Positions 43,557 to 53,857 are shown, counted from the first letter of the stretch. The stretch is DNA of 64,000 nt from Mucilaginibacter rubeus (GCF_003286415.2 NZ_CP043450.1:7440001-7504000); one strand, 5' to 3'. Numbers and translations: made by a program. The notes: generated by a model from the sequence alone, not told the origin.

Positions 43557-45769
43557 TATTCAAGGTCCTTAGCCATTGCTGTCCTGTATTTTTCATAAAG
43601 CTGCCGTGCAACTGTTGTGCTGCTGCCAGTCGGCATAACTGGATATGCTTTGGATGAATTAACCCATTGCCATTCCCAACCGCTTATCGATTTGTCAAAC
43701 AGCTTAAAATCGGGTTCTTTACCTGTTTCGATCGATCCCTTCAGCAGCGTGAAAAACTTTTGCCACCGCACTTTATAAAAATCATTAAGTAAGCCGCTCC
43801 ATTGCCTGCACGAGTATTCATGCAGGGGACTATCAGCATCGCCCCAAAGTGTTATCAGGTTGCGGGCATTTTTTTCATAAAGCGCTTTTTCAGCCGGGGT
43901 AGTTCCCCATTTGCGGGCATCAGCTATCCAGGGGCCAAGCATAAAATCCTTTTGAGTGGCCAACAGCCTGTCCATATCGGTTATCAGGTTGATATAATCA
44001 TTACTGTACTGTTCAAAAGCTTTAAGGTCTTTATCACGATAAGCCTTCACCCATTTCAGTTGAAGCGGGCGGCCGTAGTTTGCCAGTACCTGCCGGGTAA
44101 CATCAACCAAATCATAATTAAATCCGCTGCTTTGCTTGCATGCGGGTATAGCTGCAACCATTTTATCCCATGCGGGCAGTAGATACTTACGGTTATAGTT
44201 TAGATGCGTACGGGTCCATACAGCGGCAGAATCAAGAGTTGGCCTGCCTGTAATGATCGATTCGGCCCCATCGCGGATATCTTTGCCGTTGAAAACCGTG
44301 GTTCTGAGTGTTTGCCAGGCATCCACTGCATTCTTGCTTTTTACGCCATAACGGTTGAGGAGATAAGCCGGCAGCCATTCATCTAAATTGACAGGTTTAT
44401 TTTGCCAGGTATTTTGCGTCATTAACTCATAAAGCACCGGCGTTTGCTCTATGGCTTCCATGGTTAAGCCAATGCCCACCAATCGGCCCGATTTTGGATC
44501 ATTTAGCGCCTGTGCAGGTTGCGCGGCTACAGCTTCTATCCTCCCGAACAAACTATTATTGCCACCATAGTTGTGCAGCATATTCCAAATCCAGGGCTTG
44601 CCGTAAAAAGCTTCGGTACGTTTCCATACCGGTTCATAATCGGTATTAAGATCAAGTACGATCATGTGCTCGTTAGGTACTGCGTTTAGCAAAGCTTTGA
44701 TCTGCTCATTTTGCCAGAATTTACGGTCGCTGAAAAATAGCCAGCCCTGCATTACCCAAACGGCTTTGGGATCCGCATTTTTCATCCCATCGTAAATCCT
44801 GGCGCTTAGCTCCGACAGGAATTTGGGATCATTGGATGGTGGTTCATTTTCGTTAAACGTATCGGCCGAATACAGGTGATCTGTACCGTAAACTTTGGTT
44901 TGTTCCTGGATGAATTTTTTACCGATCTCGGCGAATAAAGGATCCTCCGAGTCAAGGATATAAGTATCGGCAAAGCCATTTTTCCAATTGGTTTGCTTCA
45001 GTTTGGCATTAGGGAAATGCGTTTTGAACGATGCAGGCACGTGCCCGGTAAATGCGGGAAGTACTGGCTTGATTCCAAGCTCACGCTCACGCTGTAATAT
45101 TTTCACCTGCAGGTCTTTGTGGCTGTTTATCCAGCTTGCAGGTAGCGGGCCATCCCACTGATCGATATTGCCCATATAAAACCAGCCAAAATATGCCGGA
45201 CCGGTAAAAAAATCCTGCATATCCTTATTGCTGAAACCCATGGATTTGTACACCTTATCCCAAACATATTCCTGCCCGGTTATAGCCAGTGGCATATTAA
45301 TGCCATGCAGGGCCATCCAGTCAATTTCTTTTTCCCAGCGTTTCCAGTCCCACCAGCTCATGCTGTAGCTGTAGGTGCAATAATTAAGGTAATAGCGATA
45401 TTGATATGGCGTAGCTTTGCGGATCTTTTTAGCCGGCATAGGTAAACTTACGGGCAGGTTTAAGTTTGTGCCGTTCCAGGTAACCTGACAGTGCGTATAT
45501 TCGGTAAGGTAATAATACAAGGCAGAGGCCACAGCCACACCGTTATTGCCCCTTAATATGATTTTGCCTTTTGCACCTTCTACCTCAAAAACGTCTTTTG
45601 CGTCTTCCGCCGGAAGCGGTTGAACAATAAACTTTTGCGCGTTACCGGGGATAACCCTTTTTATTAAAGCATAAGATGATTGAACGTTTAGCTGTGCCCG
45701 GGCATTTATTGTTGTTAAACACATACCGCCGAGCAATGCACAAATAAAAACCTTTGTTTTACAGCTCAT
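43556..45769 (-). CDS. GH89 alpha-N-acetylglucosaminidase, exported
   Basis: 737 residues with a signal peptide (ending INARAQ). Domains follow NAGLU: a small N-terminal alpha/beta domain, a TIM barrel starting about YRYYLNYCTYSYSMSWWDWKRWEKEIDW, and a helical C-terminal domain. Catalytic Glu307 is in DTFNENEPPS and Glu438 in GIGLTMEAIEQ, matching the two NAGLU glutamates. It should remove terminal alpha-linked GlcNAc from glycans in the periplasm. It starts immediately after the GH28 stop codon (TAA then ATG) in the same operon. Confidence 0.93.
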   Translation of the reverse strand: MSCKTKVFICALLGGMCLTTINARAQLNVQSSYALIKRVIPGNAQKFIVQPLPAEDAKDVFEVEGAKGKIILRGNNGVAVASALYYYLTEYTHCQVTWNGTNLNLPVSLPMPAKKIRKATPYQYRYYLNYCTYSYSMSWWDWKRWEKEIDWMALHGINMPLAITGQEYVWDKVYKSMGFSNKDMQDFFTGPAYFGWFYMGNIDQWDGPLPASWINSHKDLQVKILQRERELGIKPVLPAFTGHVPASFKTHFPNAKLKQTNWKNGFADTYILDSEDPLFAEIGKKFIQEQTKVYGTDHLYSADTFNENEPPSNDPKFLSELSARIYDGMKNADPKAVWVMQGWLFFSDRKFWQNEQIKALLNAVPNEHMIVLDLNTDYEPVWKRTEAFYGKPWIWNMLHNYGGNNSLFGRIEAVAAQPAQALNDPKSGRLVGIGLTMEAIEQTPVLYELMTQNTWQNKPVNLDEWLPAYLLNRYGVKSKNAVDAWQTLRTTVFNGKDIRDGAESIITGRPTLDSAAVWTRTHLNYNRKYLLPAWDKMVAAIPACKQSSGFNYDLVDVTRQVLANYGRPLQLKWVKAYRDKDLKAFEQYSNDYINLITDMDRLLATQKDFMLGPWIADARKWGTTPAEKALYEKNARNLITLWGDADSPLHEYSCRQWSGLLNDFYKVRWQKFFTLLKGSIETGKEPDFKLFDKSISGWEWQWVNSSKAYPVMPTGSSTTVARQLYEKYRTAMAKDLE

Positions 45770-47320
45770 TTAATTTGAAGTTTTAGGGTTGTTGGTTTTT
45801 ATGATCTGCTCACGTTTGTCGGTGGGTTGAATATCCTGCAATAATTTAACCTTAACGTTATTTAAATACAATAGGGGCAATGTTTTAAAGCCCGATACAT
45901 TGATCTTATCGGCAGCCAGTTCGCTCACATCATCAAAAACAAATGGCGTACGGAATTCTTTTCCTGCGTAATTGATGCGGATGTTTTTTAGGTTGAGGCC
46001 TTCTGTATGCCTCGCATAAAAGGCGGATGCAGGTAATTCCCCAAACATCGAAAACTCAGGGTATGAGGATATCTTCTCCGGTACTTTGGTTAAAGAATCG
46101 ATGTTAAAAAATGCTGTCTGCTTTTTGGCTGTGCCTTTATAAGTTATATTGATGTTCTCCAACGTAACATCCCTCACCGGCGAACCCGGGATCCCGGAAA
46201 CTGAAGATGGGAAAATGTTATGAGCGAATTGCTCCAGTGGGCCTTCTTCATGATAGCCTGCATCCGGTTTTCCGGCCGGTACTTCCACCTTAACATCGCC
46301 TATGTAAACACGGCTTATCTCACCTACAGGCCTTGTTTTGGCTCGTTTGCCCAACCTGATAAATATGGCGTTACCTGTATTTTTAGCTATAACGCCCCTA
46401 ATGTCGATATCTTGAATAATAGCGCCATCTACCGATTCAATGGCCACCGCAGAGCGGAAGGTATCGTACACATAAATGTCACGCACGGTTATCTTTTTGA
46501 AACCACCCCAGGATGCGGTTCCCATTTTAAAGGCGCTGGCGCTTGAACGGATCTTGCAGTTGGCAATGTATATGTTTTCGCAAGCACCTTGCGGATCGGA
46601 TGATTTCAAACAGATCCCATCGTCGGCTACGTTAAAAAAACTATTGGTGAGTTTTACGTTTTTGCAATCAACCAGGTCAATCCCATCGTTATTTAAAAAT
46701 GTATTGCTGATCACGTTGATGCTGTCAATAACCATATTGGTACAGCTTCTGTAATCCTGGATCCAGCAAAGGCCATTTTTTATAGTGAAATTTTTAAGGT
46801 TGATCTTGTCGCACTTTTCAAATACAATGAGCTTAGGCCTGTTATCTTCTTCGGGGCGTAACTGGTGCCAGTCGTTATAGGTTTTCCATTCCTTATCTTT
46901 TAACGTGCCATTGTTCAGCATCCGGTAAATATCTTTGATCAATGCATCGCCCTGACCGTCAATGGCACCTTTTCCGGTGATGGTAATGTTTTGCTGTTTC
47001 TCCGCGACGATAAGCGCAGAAGCCTTTTCCGGGCCGTAAGTAATACGTTTTGCAGAGCCTAATAATTCAGCTCCCGCGGCGAGGTGCAACTCAATATTTG
47101 AGCGTAAATGAATAACACTGGTCACAAATTTACCTGCCGGGATCCAGATTGTTCCGCCGCCTGCTTCAGCAGCTTTGTCAATCGCATCCTGAATGACGCG
47201 GACATTATCGGTTTTGCCATCGGCCACCGCACCCAGCTTTTTAATATTGTAAATTTTTTGCTGCGCGGATGCAACATTGATCAGGGTTGCGGAAAACAGG
47301 AATAACAGGATTGCTCTCAT
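45770..47320 (-). CDS. GH28-family polygalacturonase-like hydrolase, exported
   Basis: 516 residues with a signal peptide (LINVASAQ). A pectate-lyase-like N-terminal block (KLGAVADGKTDNVRVIQDAID) leads into the parallel beta-helix. GH28 catalytic residues are in FLNNDGIDLVDC (Asp212, Asp215) and VADDGICLKSSDP (Asp233, Asp234), with the SAFKMGTASWGGFK variant of the His loop common in Bacteroidota GH28. It should hydrolyse a GalA- or related uronide-containing chain in the periplasm. Confidence 0.9.
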   Translation of the reverse strand: MRAILLFLFSATLINVASAQQKIYNIKKLGAVADGKTDNVRVIQDAIDKAAEAGGGTIWIPAGKFVTSVIHLRSNIELHLAAGAELLGSAKRITYGPEKASALIVAEKQQNITITGKGAIDGQGDALIKDIYRMLNNGTLKDKEWKTYNDWHQLRPEEDNRPKLIVFEKCDKINLKNFTIKNGLCWIQDYRSCTNMVIDSINVISNTFLNNDGIDLVDCKNVKLTNSFFNVADDGICLKSSDPQGACENIYIANCKIRSSASAFKMGTASWGGFKKITVRDIYVYDTFRSAVAIESVDGAIIQDIDIRGVIAKNTGNAIFIRLGKRAKTRPVGEISRVYIGDVKVEVPAGKPDAGYHEEGPLEQFAHNIFPSSVSGIPGSPVRDVTLENINITYKGTAKKQTAFFNIDSLTKVPEKISSYPEFSMFGELPASAFYARHTEGLNLKNIRINYAGKEFRTPFVFDDVSELAADKINVSGFKTLPLLYLNNVKVKLLQDIQPTDKREQIIKTNNPKTSN

Positions 47321-47414
47321 AATTTATAAATGCTTTTACATGACCATTCACTTTAACAATTAAAGTTTGCGGCAGTTAAAGTAATCACTTTCATCAAAAA
47401 ATTACCGGTAATAA

Positions 47415-47442
47415 AATCCCCGGCTGGAAACGGCCGGGGATT
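47415..47442 (-). terminator. Partial terminator between susD and the GH28 gene
   Basis: AATCCCCGGC pairs perfectly with GCCGGGGATT; on the minus strand a TTTTATT tract follows. It lies 16 bases beyond the SusD stop. In such loci it usually lowers read-through, making surface proteins more abundant than enzymes. Confidence 0.85.
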
Positions 47443-47457
47443 ATTATTTAAGGATTA

Positions 47458-49050
47458 TCAATAGCCCGGATTTTGTTTCAATTTAGGGTTTAACTGAATT
47501 TCCGGATTCGGTATCGGGAAGATCCGGTGGTTTGGATCGGCATCTGTTTTTATGCCCCAAGCTTTCTCAAACTGACCAAAACGGATCAGGTCATTACGGC
47601 GCCACCATTCAACAGCAAATTCGCGACCACGTTCATCAAGGATATCTGAAAGTGTTACAGAACCTAATGAAGCCGCTTTTGCACGGCTGCGCACCTGGTT
47701 AACCAGCGTTAAAGGCGAGTCGCCATTGGTGGCAGTAGCACCTCTTAAAATAGCCTCAGCCTTCATCAGCAATATATCGGCATACCTGAACATCGGCACA
47801 TCGTTACCCTGGTTACGTGAGGTAGAAGTGCTGTCCGGATAAAATTTATTGTTACGGTAACCTTCTTCATTGGCCAGTTCATCATTGCCTATATCAAATG
47901 TGGCTTTGTTTCTCCAGGTGATATCAGGCGTAAACTCTAACTGGTGTTTCACTACACCACCCGGATCAGATCCGCTATAATTATCATCCAAACCTTTGTT
48001 GGTGGTGGTAATCATGATAGGCGTACCGTCGTTGTAATATTGCTTCCCGGTCAGGTATTGTTTTTTACGAACGTCATTAGCGTCGTTAAAAAGCGCGTAA
48101 TAGGTTGGGAACGTATACATTGGTCCATCGGGTGCATAAGGCAGGCTGTATTTGGTTTTCAAAGCCGGGTGCAACGTCCAACGGGCATAGTATTGTCCCT
48201 GCGCCAGGTTTCCGTCGTAAGGTATCGCAAAAATAAAATCTTTAATCTGCGGACCGTTATTCGGCCTGAACATCCCCAGGTAATCGGCATCTAAAGCATA
48301 TTTGTTGTCTTTGATCACGTTATCGCACATGGTAACCGCGTCCTGGTATCTTGGAGTGCCGATGTAATAGGCGGCATTCAGATACATTTTTGCCAGTATG
48401 GTGTATGCAAGGTACTTGGTAGGCCTGCCATAAGTTGAAACATCAACGGTACTGCTCAGGTTAGGGATCTGGGCCAGTAACTCGCTTTCAACAAAGGCAA
48501 ACACCTGTGCACGGGTTTGGGTACCCAAATTGGTAGTATCGCCAAAACTTTTGGAGATAGGCACGTTACCAAACAGGTCCATCATGTAAAAATATGCCAT
48601 GGCCCGCATGGTTTTTATTTCGGCTACGGTTTGGTCTTTAGCTGCGCTTTCTGCCACCGATGAAAATAACGATAACACCTGGTTACAGGTACTGATGGTT
48701 GAGAAACCCCATGTCCAGTCGTCTTCAAATATGGTATTATCAGGGGTATAAGTATGCAGGTTAAGGGTTGAATAAGTACCGCCGTCAAGCCAGTTACCAC
48801 CACGGGCAACCAGTACGTTTTCGTCGGTACTCAGGTTTAAAGTAAGCCATAGGTTACGTCCCGGAGTGCCGCGAAAGGTAGTATAAATTGGCCCTGTAGC
48901 CGCCACAAACTGCGCCGGGGTTTTAGGAAAGTTTGCCGGGGTAAGCGTTGATACGGGTACCACATCAAGCTTGGTGCAGCTTTGTAAAGCCACCAAAGCC
49001 ATACATACCGCTAAAAAACTAAAAACTATATGTTGTTTAATACGATTCAT
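47458..49050 (-). CDS. susD: SusD/RagB glycan-binding lipoprotein of the GH28/GH89 locus
   Basis: 530 residues. The signal ends in a lipobox (ALVALQSC) followed by TKLDVVPVSTLTPANFP. SusD landmarks include KTMRAMAYFYMMDLFGNVPI, MFRYADILLMKAEAIL and RGREFAVEWWRRNDLIRFG, ending LKQNPGY. It forms the surface capture complex with the SusC encoded 23 bases upstream. Confidence 0.93.
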   Translation of the reverse strand: MNRIKQHIVFSFLAVCMALVALQSCTKLDVVPVSTLTPANFPKTPAQFVAATGPIYTTFRGTPGRNLWLTLNLSTDENVLVARGGNWLDGGTYSTLNLHTYTPDNTIFEDDWTWGFSTISTCNQVLSLFSSVAESAAKDQTVAEIKTMRAMAYFYMMDLFGNVPISKSFGDTTNLGTQTRAQVFAFVESELLAQIPNLSSTVDVSTYGRPTKYLAYTILAKMYLNAAYYIGTPRYQDAVTMCDNVIKDNKYALDADYLGMFRPNNGPQIKDFIFAIPYDGNLAQGQYYARWTLHPALKTKYSLPYAPDGPMYTFPTYYALFNDANDVRKKQYLTGKQYYNDGTPIMITTTNKGLDDNYSGSDPGGVVKHQLEFTPDITWRNKATFDIGNDELANEEGYRNNKFYPDSTSTSRNQGNDVPMFRYADILLMKAEAILRGATATNGDSPLTLVNQVRSRAKAASLGSVTLSDILDERGREFAVEWWRRNDLIRFGQFEKAWGIKTDADPNHRIFPIPNPEIQLNPKLKQNPGY

Positions 49051-49073
49051 CTTGTTTGATCTTTAATGGTTAA

Positions 49074-52000
49074 TTATAAATCTACTTGAACACCAACCAG
49101 GTAACTGCGTGTTTTAGGATAGAAGTTGTTGTAATCTACCCCAATGAATTGCCCGCTTGCCTGGTTGTTTAAGCTCAGGTTCAACTCCGGATCAACACCT
49201 TTGTATTTGGTGATGATGAACAGGTTGGTACCGGTTAGATAAACCCTTACACCATGGATATAATTACCCGGAACCTTAAATTTATAAGCCAGTGTAGCAT
49301 TGCTTAAGCGTACAAACGTGCCGCTTTCCAGATACCTTGTAGAGAATAAGTTAGCGTTTACATCATTACCCGGCTCGCTTAAGGTTAACACGGGTACGTT
49401 GTGCGCCGAGGCCTGTGTTGGCTGGTTAAAGCTTGCAAGTGAGGCGTCCATGATTTTATTGCCACCCTGCCCGCGGAAGAAGAAATTAAGGCTGAAGTTT
49501 TTGTAATTCAGGTTATTTCCCCATCCAAACGTATAGGTAGGTTGCGCGTTGCCGGCATAAGTCTGGTCGGCACTTGTTGGTGTAGTAGTTGGCTGACCAT
49601 TAGCACCCTGAAAAGTTGAAACGCCGTTGGTTCTGCCTAAATATTTAAGGGTATAAAACTCACCCAGCGGATAGCCTGCTTCAATGATAGATACGTGGAT
49701 CCCGCTCTGGCCAGGTGCCTCAGGGTAACCTGCATAAATTTTTGACAGGTTTACACCCAATGAAGTGATCTTGTTTTTGTTGAAGGCAATGTTTCCGTAA
49801 GTATCCCAGCTAAACGCGCCCGATTTTACAGGAGTTCCGTTAAGTGCAATCTCCACACCTTTGTTGCTCATGCTACCCACGTTGGCAGTTAAGGTTGATA
49901 CCAGGTTAGTAACTGTTGATACCGGGATCACCGAGATCATATCGGTAGTTTTCTTGTTGTAGATATCCACAGATCCGCCAAGTCGTCCCTGGAATAAAGA
50001 GAAATCGATACCGGCGTTTATGGTAGCAGTAGCTTCCCATTTCAGGTTTGGATTAGGGTTTTGAGTTGGGCCGATAGCGCCGATATAGTTGCCATTATAA
50101 TAGAAGCTGCCTGTTGTTCCGTATTGGGTTAGCGGAGTATAGGCAGGGAAACCTTGTGAGTTACCTGTTTTACCATAACCAACACGCACTTTCAGATCAT
50201 CAAACAGGTGTTGCGATTTCATGAATGATTCATCGATCACCCGCCAGGCGGCAGAGCCGGCAGGGAAGTAACCCCAACGATGATTGGCACCAAACGCGTT
50301 AGAACCATCACGCCTTAATGAAGCCTGGAAAATATATTTGCCTTTGTAGCTGTAATTAACGCGCGAGTAAAACGAGATCAGGCGAAGAGTTTCAACCTGC
50401 ACGGTACCGTAGTTAACCAGGTAACCGGCAGGAGGGGTGCCCAGACCAAGGTTATTATAACCGGTATCATCCGACACGAAATTTTGATTGGATGACTGGA
50501 AGCCGTTGCCTGTTGTGGTTTCATCGTACGAATAACCGGCAAGGATCTTGAAATCATTACTGCCCCAATTGTGTACGTAGCTTAAGTAGTTTTCAAACAA
50601 TTTTTTGGTATCCTCATAAGTTGAGCGAATGGCTTGTCCGCCCAGGTTTTGAGCCAGTTCCGATGCCGAATTATGGTAGGTATTGCTATTCGTTGTACGG
50701 CTTTGGTAAGCAAGGTTAAAGTTATACAGGAAACCAACCGGTAAAGTCAACGTACCTTTCACATTACCTAACAAAAGGTTAATTTTTTGTTTATAGGTGT
50801 CATTCTTGATGAGGCCAACCGGGTTATAACCTATCAACAAAGTAGGATCGGTATATAAAGTACCGTCGGCATTGTAAATTGTGCGGGTAGGCAGGTATTG
50901 AACAACTGATTTAAACAAATTGGGATTTTGACCATTGGTAGTTGTTTGCGGGATATCATTGATGATCAGATCTGAATTGGTTACCGAATTGCTCAATGAG
51001 AAATCAAGCTTCAGTTTGTCGTTCAGCGTTTTTTGCGATAGGTTCAGCCTGCCAACAAAACGATTCAGCCCGCTTCCTTTTACGATACCCTGGTTTTCGA
51101 GGTAGTTGATACTTCCACCGAAAGTTGTTTTATCACTGCCGCCACCAAATGATAAGTTATGATTTTGTGAAAAGCCTGTATTGCGTTCTATTTCCTTACC
51201 CCAGTCAGTATTGCCGCCGTTATCATTTGCAGGGGTAAAACTTTGACCGTTTGCTTTTACATAAGCCCTTAACTGATCGGCAGTAGCTACTTCAAACCTG
51301 TTGGAGATCTTTTGCATAGAAGCATAAGCATCATAGGTCATGCGTAACTGGCCCGATTTGGCTTTCTTGGTGGTAACTATAATTACACCGTTGGTAGCCC
51401 TGGTACCGTAAATAGCCGACGCGGAAGCGTCTTTCAAAACATCGATGGAGGCGATATCTGAAGGAGCTACCAAACTAAAATCGGCACCCGGCACACCGTC
51501 AATCACATAAAACGGGGTAGAGGCTGCTCCTGCGCGTAATGATGAAGGTCCGCGAAGTGTAACTGTTGCGGTTCCGTTAGGGTTACCATCATTGGTGATA
51601 TTCAAACCGGCAACTTTACCTTCCAGCAGGTCGGCAGGGGTTGCAACAACACCGGCGTTGAAAGATTCAGATTTTACTGTAGAGATGGCACTGGTTAGCT
51701 CCTTTTTGGTACTGGTACCGTAACCTACAACAACTACTTCGTTCAAACCTTTCTGGTCTTCGTTAAGCACAACGGTAAGTGATGTCTGGTTCTCTACCAC
51801 TACCTCTTTCATTTCAAAACCGATAAAACGGAACTGAAGTGTGCTGCCTTTTTCGGTGTTAATGGTAAATGATCCATCGGCAGCGGTTGAAGTAATGGTT
51901 GACGCGCCTTTAACCTGCACGGTTACTCCCGGAATGGGCTGGCCTTTTTTATCCACTACTTTACCGGTAACACGTACCGGAACCGGCTTTTCGGCTTGCC

Positions 52001-52409
52001 CGTTACCCGTAGTTTGGGTTGGCTCTTTAATAATGATGGTGTTATCATCCAGCTCGTAGGTTAACGGCTGATCTTTAAAGATCTCAACCAGCACTTTGCT
52101 AAGCTCTGTATCAGTAACATGGATAGATACAGGCAGTGCTTTTTTTATAACCTGGTTATTGTACATGAACAAATACCCGGTTTGTTTCCGCAATTCCTTT
52201 AAAACCGATTTAAGGTTACCGTTTTCTTTGGAAAGGCTGACTTTTTGCGCCATAGTAGATGCACTAAGGTGCATGGTAAGCACAAACAAAAGGACGCCCG
52301 TGAGTTTCATTATCCGTAATACCTGTTTAAAATAACTATCGCGTAGGTTTATCTCATTTGCCCCCTGACCTATGGGCATAGGAGCTTTAGAATGTAGAAG
52401 ATGTTTCAT
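49074..52409 (-). CDS. susC: SusC/RagA TonB-dependent transporter with STN signalling domain
   Basis: 1111 residues from ATG 52409; an upstream in-frame TTG is rejected. The signal region (LLFVLTMHLSASTMAQKV) is followed by an STN domain (about 65-130; LKSVLKELRKQTGYLFMYNN), a carboxypeptidase-regulatory-like domain (VTGKVVDKKGQPIPGVTV) and the plug (LNEVVVVGYGTSTKKELTSAIS). The barrel ends YLVGVQVDL. The STN domain talks to a FecR anti-sigma factor, and the fecR and sigma genes lie directly upstream, so import of the ligand is coupled to induction of the locus. Confidence 0.94.
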   Translation of the reverse strand: MKHLLHSKAPMPIGQGANEINLRDSYFKQVLRIMKLTGVLLFVLTMHLSASTMAQKVSLSKENGNLKSVLKELRKQTGYLFMYNNQVIKKALPVSIHVTDTELSKVLVEIFKDQPLTYELDDNTIIIKEPTQTTGNGQAEKPVPVRVTGKVVDKKGQPIPGVTVQVKGASTITSTAADGSFTINTEKGSTLQFRFIGFEMKEVVVENQTSLTVVLNEDQKGLNEVVVVGYGTSTKKELTSAISTVKSESFNAGVVATPADLLEGKVAGLNITNDGNPNGTATVTLRGPSSLRAGAASTPFYVIDGVPGADFSLVAPSDIASIDVLKDASASAIYGTRATNGVIIVTTKKAKSGQLRMTYDAYASMQKISNRFEVATADQLRAYVKANGQSFTPANDNGGNTDWGKEIERNTGFSQNHNLSFGGGSDKTTFGGSINYLENQGIVKGSGLNRFVGRLNLSQKTLNDKLKLDFSLSNSVTNSDLIINDIPQTTTNGQNPNLFKSVVQYLPTRTIYNADGTLYTDPTLLIGYNPVGLIKNDTYKQKINLLLGNVKGTLTLPVGFLYNFNLAYQSRTTNSNTYHNSASELAQNLGGQAIRSTYEDTKKLFENYLSYVHNWGSNDFKILAGYSYDETTTGNGFQSSNQNFVSDDTGYNNLGLGTPPAGYLVNYGTVQVETLRLISFYSRVNYSYKGKYIFQASLRRDGSNAFGANHRWGYFPAGSAAWRVIDESFMKSQHLFDDLKVRVGYGKTGNSQGFPAYTPLTQYGTTGSFYYNGNYIGAIGPTQNPNPNLKWEATATINAGIDFSLFQGRLGGSVDIYNKKTTDMISVIPVSTVTNLVSTLTANVGSMSNKGVEIALNGTPVKSGAFSWDTYGNIAFNKNKITSLGVNLSKIYAGYPEAPGQSGIHVSIIEAGYPLGEFYTLKYLGRTNGVSTFQGANGQPTTTPTSADQTYAGNAQPTYTFGWGNNLNYKNFSLNFFFRGQGGNKIMDASLASFNQPTQASAHNVPVLTLSEPGNDVNANLFSTRYLESGTFVRLSNATLAYKFKVPGNYIHGVRVYLTGTNLFIITKYKGVDPELNLSLNNQASGQFIGVDYNNFYPKTRSYLVGVQVDL

Positions 52410-52478
52410 ACATTTGAATGTTTGGGTTAAGTTTAAAATCAATGGTTACAATTGTAATTTGGGTTGATCCAATCACTT

Positions 52479-52507
52479 AGCCTCTCTGGCTGGAATCCGG
52501 AGGGGCT
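52479..52507. promoter_or_regulatory. Imperfect hairpin upstream of the STN-type susC
   Basis: AGCCTCTCTGG and CCGGAGGGGCT pair over 11 positions (two G-T pairs) on the plus strand, with a 7-base loop, followed by TGCTTTTT. Read as the susC mRNA leader the same region still folds, with two mismatches. It may be a leader structure or a weak plus-strand terminator; the gap has no other feature. Confidence 0.4.
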
Positions 52508-52599
52508 TGCTTTTTCAGATACCCTTTACCGAAGTTACTTAGGGTGTATGCTCATGTTTTTAAGTTTATTGGGTTAATTGGTTATTGGTTAAATTATGG

Positions 52600-53784
52600 T
52601 TATTTCTTTTCTACGGTAACTGTTTTCCCTTCTATCGTAAACTTTACGCCACCTGTTGATTCCAGGATCTTAAACGCTTTAGAAAGGTTATTACTCTTCT
52701 TTACCTCGCCCGTGAAATTCAGGGTAGGTTTAGGGCCTTTATAAACTACATCAATATCATACCAGCGGGATAGTTCCAGCATCACCTGGTCAAGATCAGT
52801 ATTGTCAAACAGGAACAAGCCATTTTTCCAGGCTACTATATCTTCTGTATCAACTGTTTTTATATCAAACTTTTTGGAGTTGGCATTAAAAACCGCCTGC
52901 TGCCCTGGCACCAGGATCTGTTTCTCGTTGCCGTTAGATATTTTGACGGAGCCTTCTAAAAGTGTGGTTTTGCCCGGCTGCTCCTGGTAGGCGCGGATAT
53001 CAAAATGGGTTCCAAGCACCTCAACCTTTTGACTGCCGTAACTCACTATAAAAGGCATCTTTTTATTTTTTGCCACCTCAAAATAGGCTTCGCCTGTAAC
53101 GGTGACGTTTCTTGCTTTGCCGGTAAACGCCGTTGGATATGAAATAGAGGATTCTGAATTAAGCATAACTGCAGTTCCGTCGGGTAGCTGTAACTGGTAC
53201 TGGCCGCCTCGTGGGGTAGACATCGTATTGATCATCGGCGCTCCGGTTGTTGAGCCACCGGGTACATAAGCAAGACTGCCGTTGGCCAATTTAACCACGC
53301 TTGTATTACCCTGTTGGCCAAGCTTGCCATTTTGCGCGTCGTTAAGTTCAATTTTTGCGCCGTTGGCAAGTGTTAATATTGCTTTATTACCACCAGGTTT
53401 AACGTCCTGGTGTGCTTTATTAGCGGCAAGGGCTTCGTCGTTTTTTCTGAGGCGATATTGATATAAACCAAACGATATGGCTAATACCGCGATAGCTGCG
53501 GCGGCATAGATCAGCGCGTTTGAGCGTTTTTTAATAGGGACAATATTGTTATCGGAATCAGCCTTAGCGTAACCGGCCAATGCCATATCCAGCATTCTTT
53601 CGCGGGCTCCGGCAGGGAAGGGGTCCTCTTCAAACTGGTGCGATTTGAATACTTCTTCCATCAATCCGTACACCTCGGTTTCTGAACCCGGTTCGTTGAT
53701 GAGCTGCATCAATTCATCGCGCTCCTGCGGTGTAGCGGTTTTGTTAAAATATTGGTGAAATAAGTAGGGTAATCTTTCAGACAT
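52600..53784 (-). CDS. FecR-family anti-sigma factor
   Basis: 394 residues. The cytoplasmic N-terminal sigma-binding part (about 1-80; LFHQYFNKTATPQERDELMQL) is followed by one membrane helix (about 88-106; IYAAAAIAVLAISFGLYQY). The periplasmic FecR domain has MSTPRGGQYQLQLPDGTAVMLNSESSISYP. The final DUF4974 domain (LDQVMLELSRWYDIDVVYKG) contacts the transporter STN domain. It should hold or activate the sigma factor encoded upstream, depending on the transporter state. Confidence 0.93.
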   Translation of the reverse strand: MSERLPYLFHQYFNKTATPQERDELMQLINEPGSETEVYGLMEEVFKSHQFEEDPFPAGARERMLDMALAGYAKADSDNNIVPIKKRSNALIYAAAAIAVLAISFGLYQYRLRKNDEALAANKAHQDVKPGGNKAILTLANGAKIELNDAQNGKLGQQGNTSVVKLANGSLAYVPGGSTTGAPMINTMSTPRGGQYQLQLPDGTAVMLNSESSISYPTAFTGKARNVTVTGEAYFEVAKNKKMPFIVSYGSQKVEVLGTHFDIRAYQEQPGKTTLLEGSVKISNGNEKQILVPGQQAVFNANSKKFDIKTVDTEDIVAWKNGLFLFDNTDLDQVMLELSRWYDIDVVYKGPKPTLNFTGEVKKSNNLSKAFKILESTGGVKFTIEGKTVTVEKK

Positions 53785-53857
53785 TTTTTGTGTTCTTCTA
53801 CAGCTAAAGAGCCATAAAAAATCAAAAAGGGGTAGTCGGAATTAAAAAAAACGAAAT

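Noticed and set aside
52479..52515. Plus-strand hairpin followed by TGCTTTTT as a terminator
   Set aside because: There is no plus-strand gene upstream that it could end, so it is listed only as a leader hairpin.
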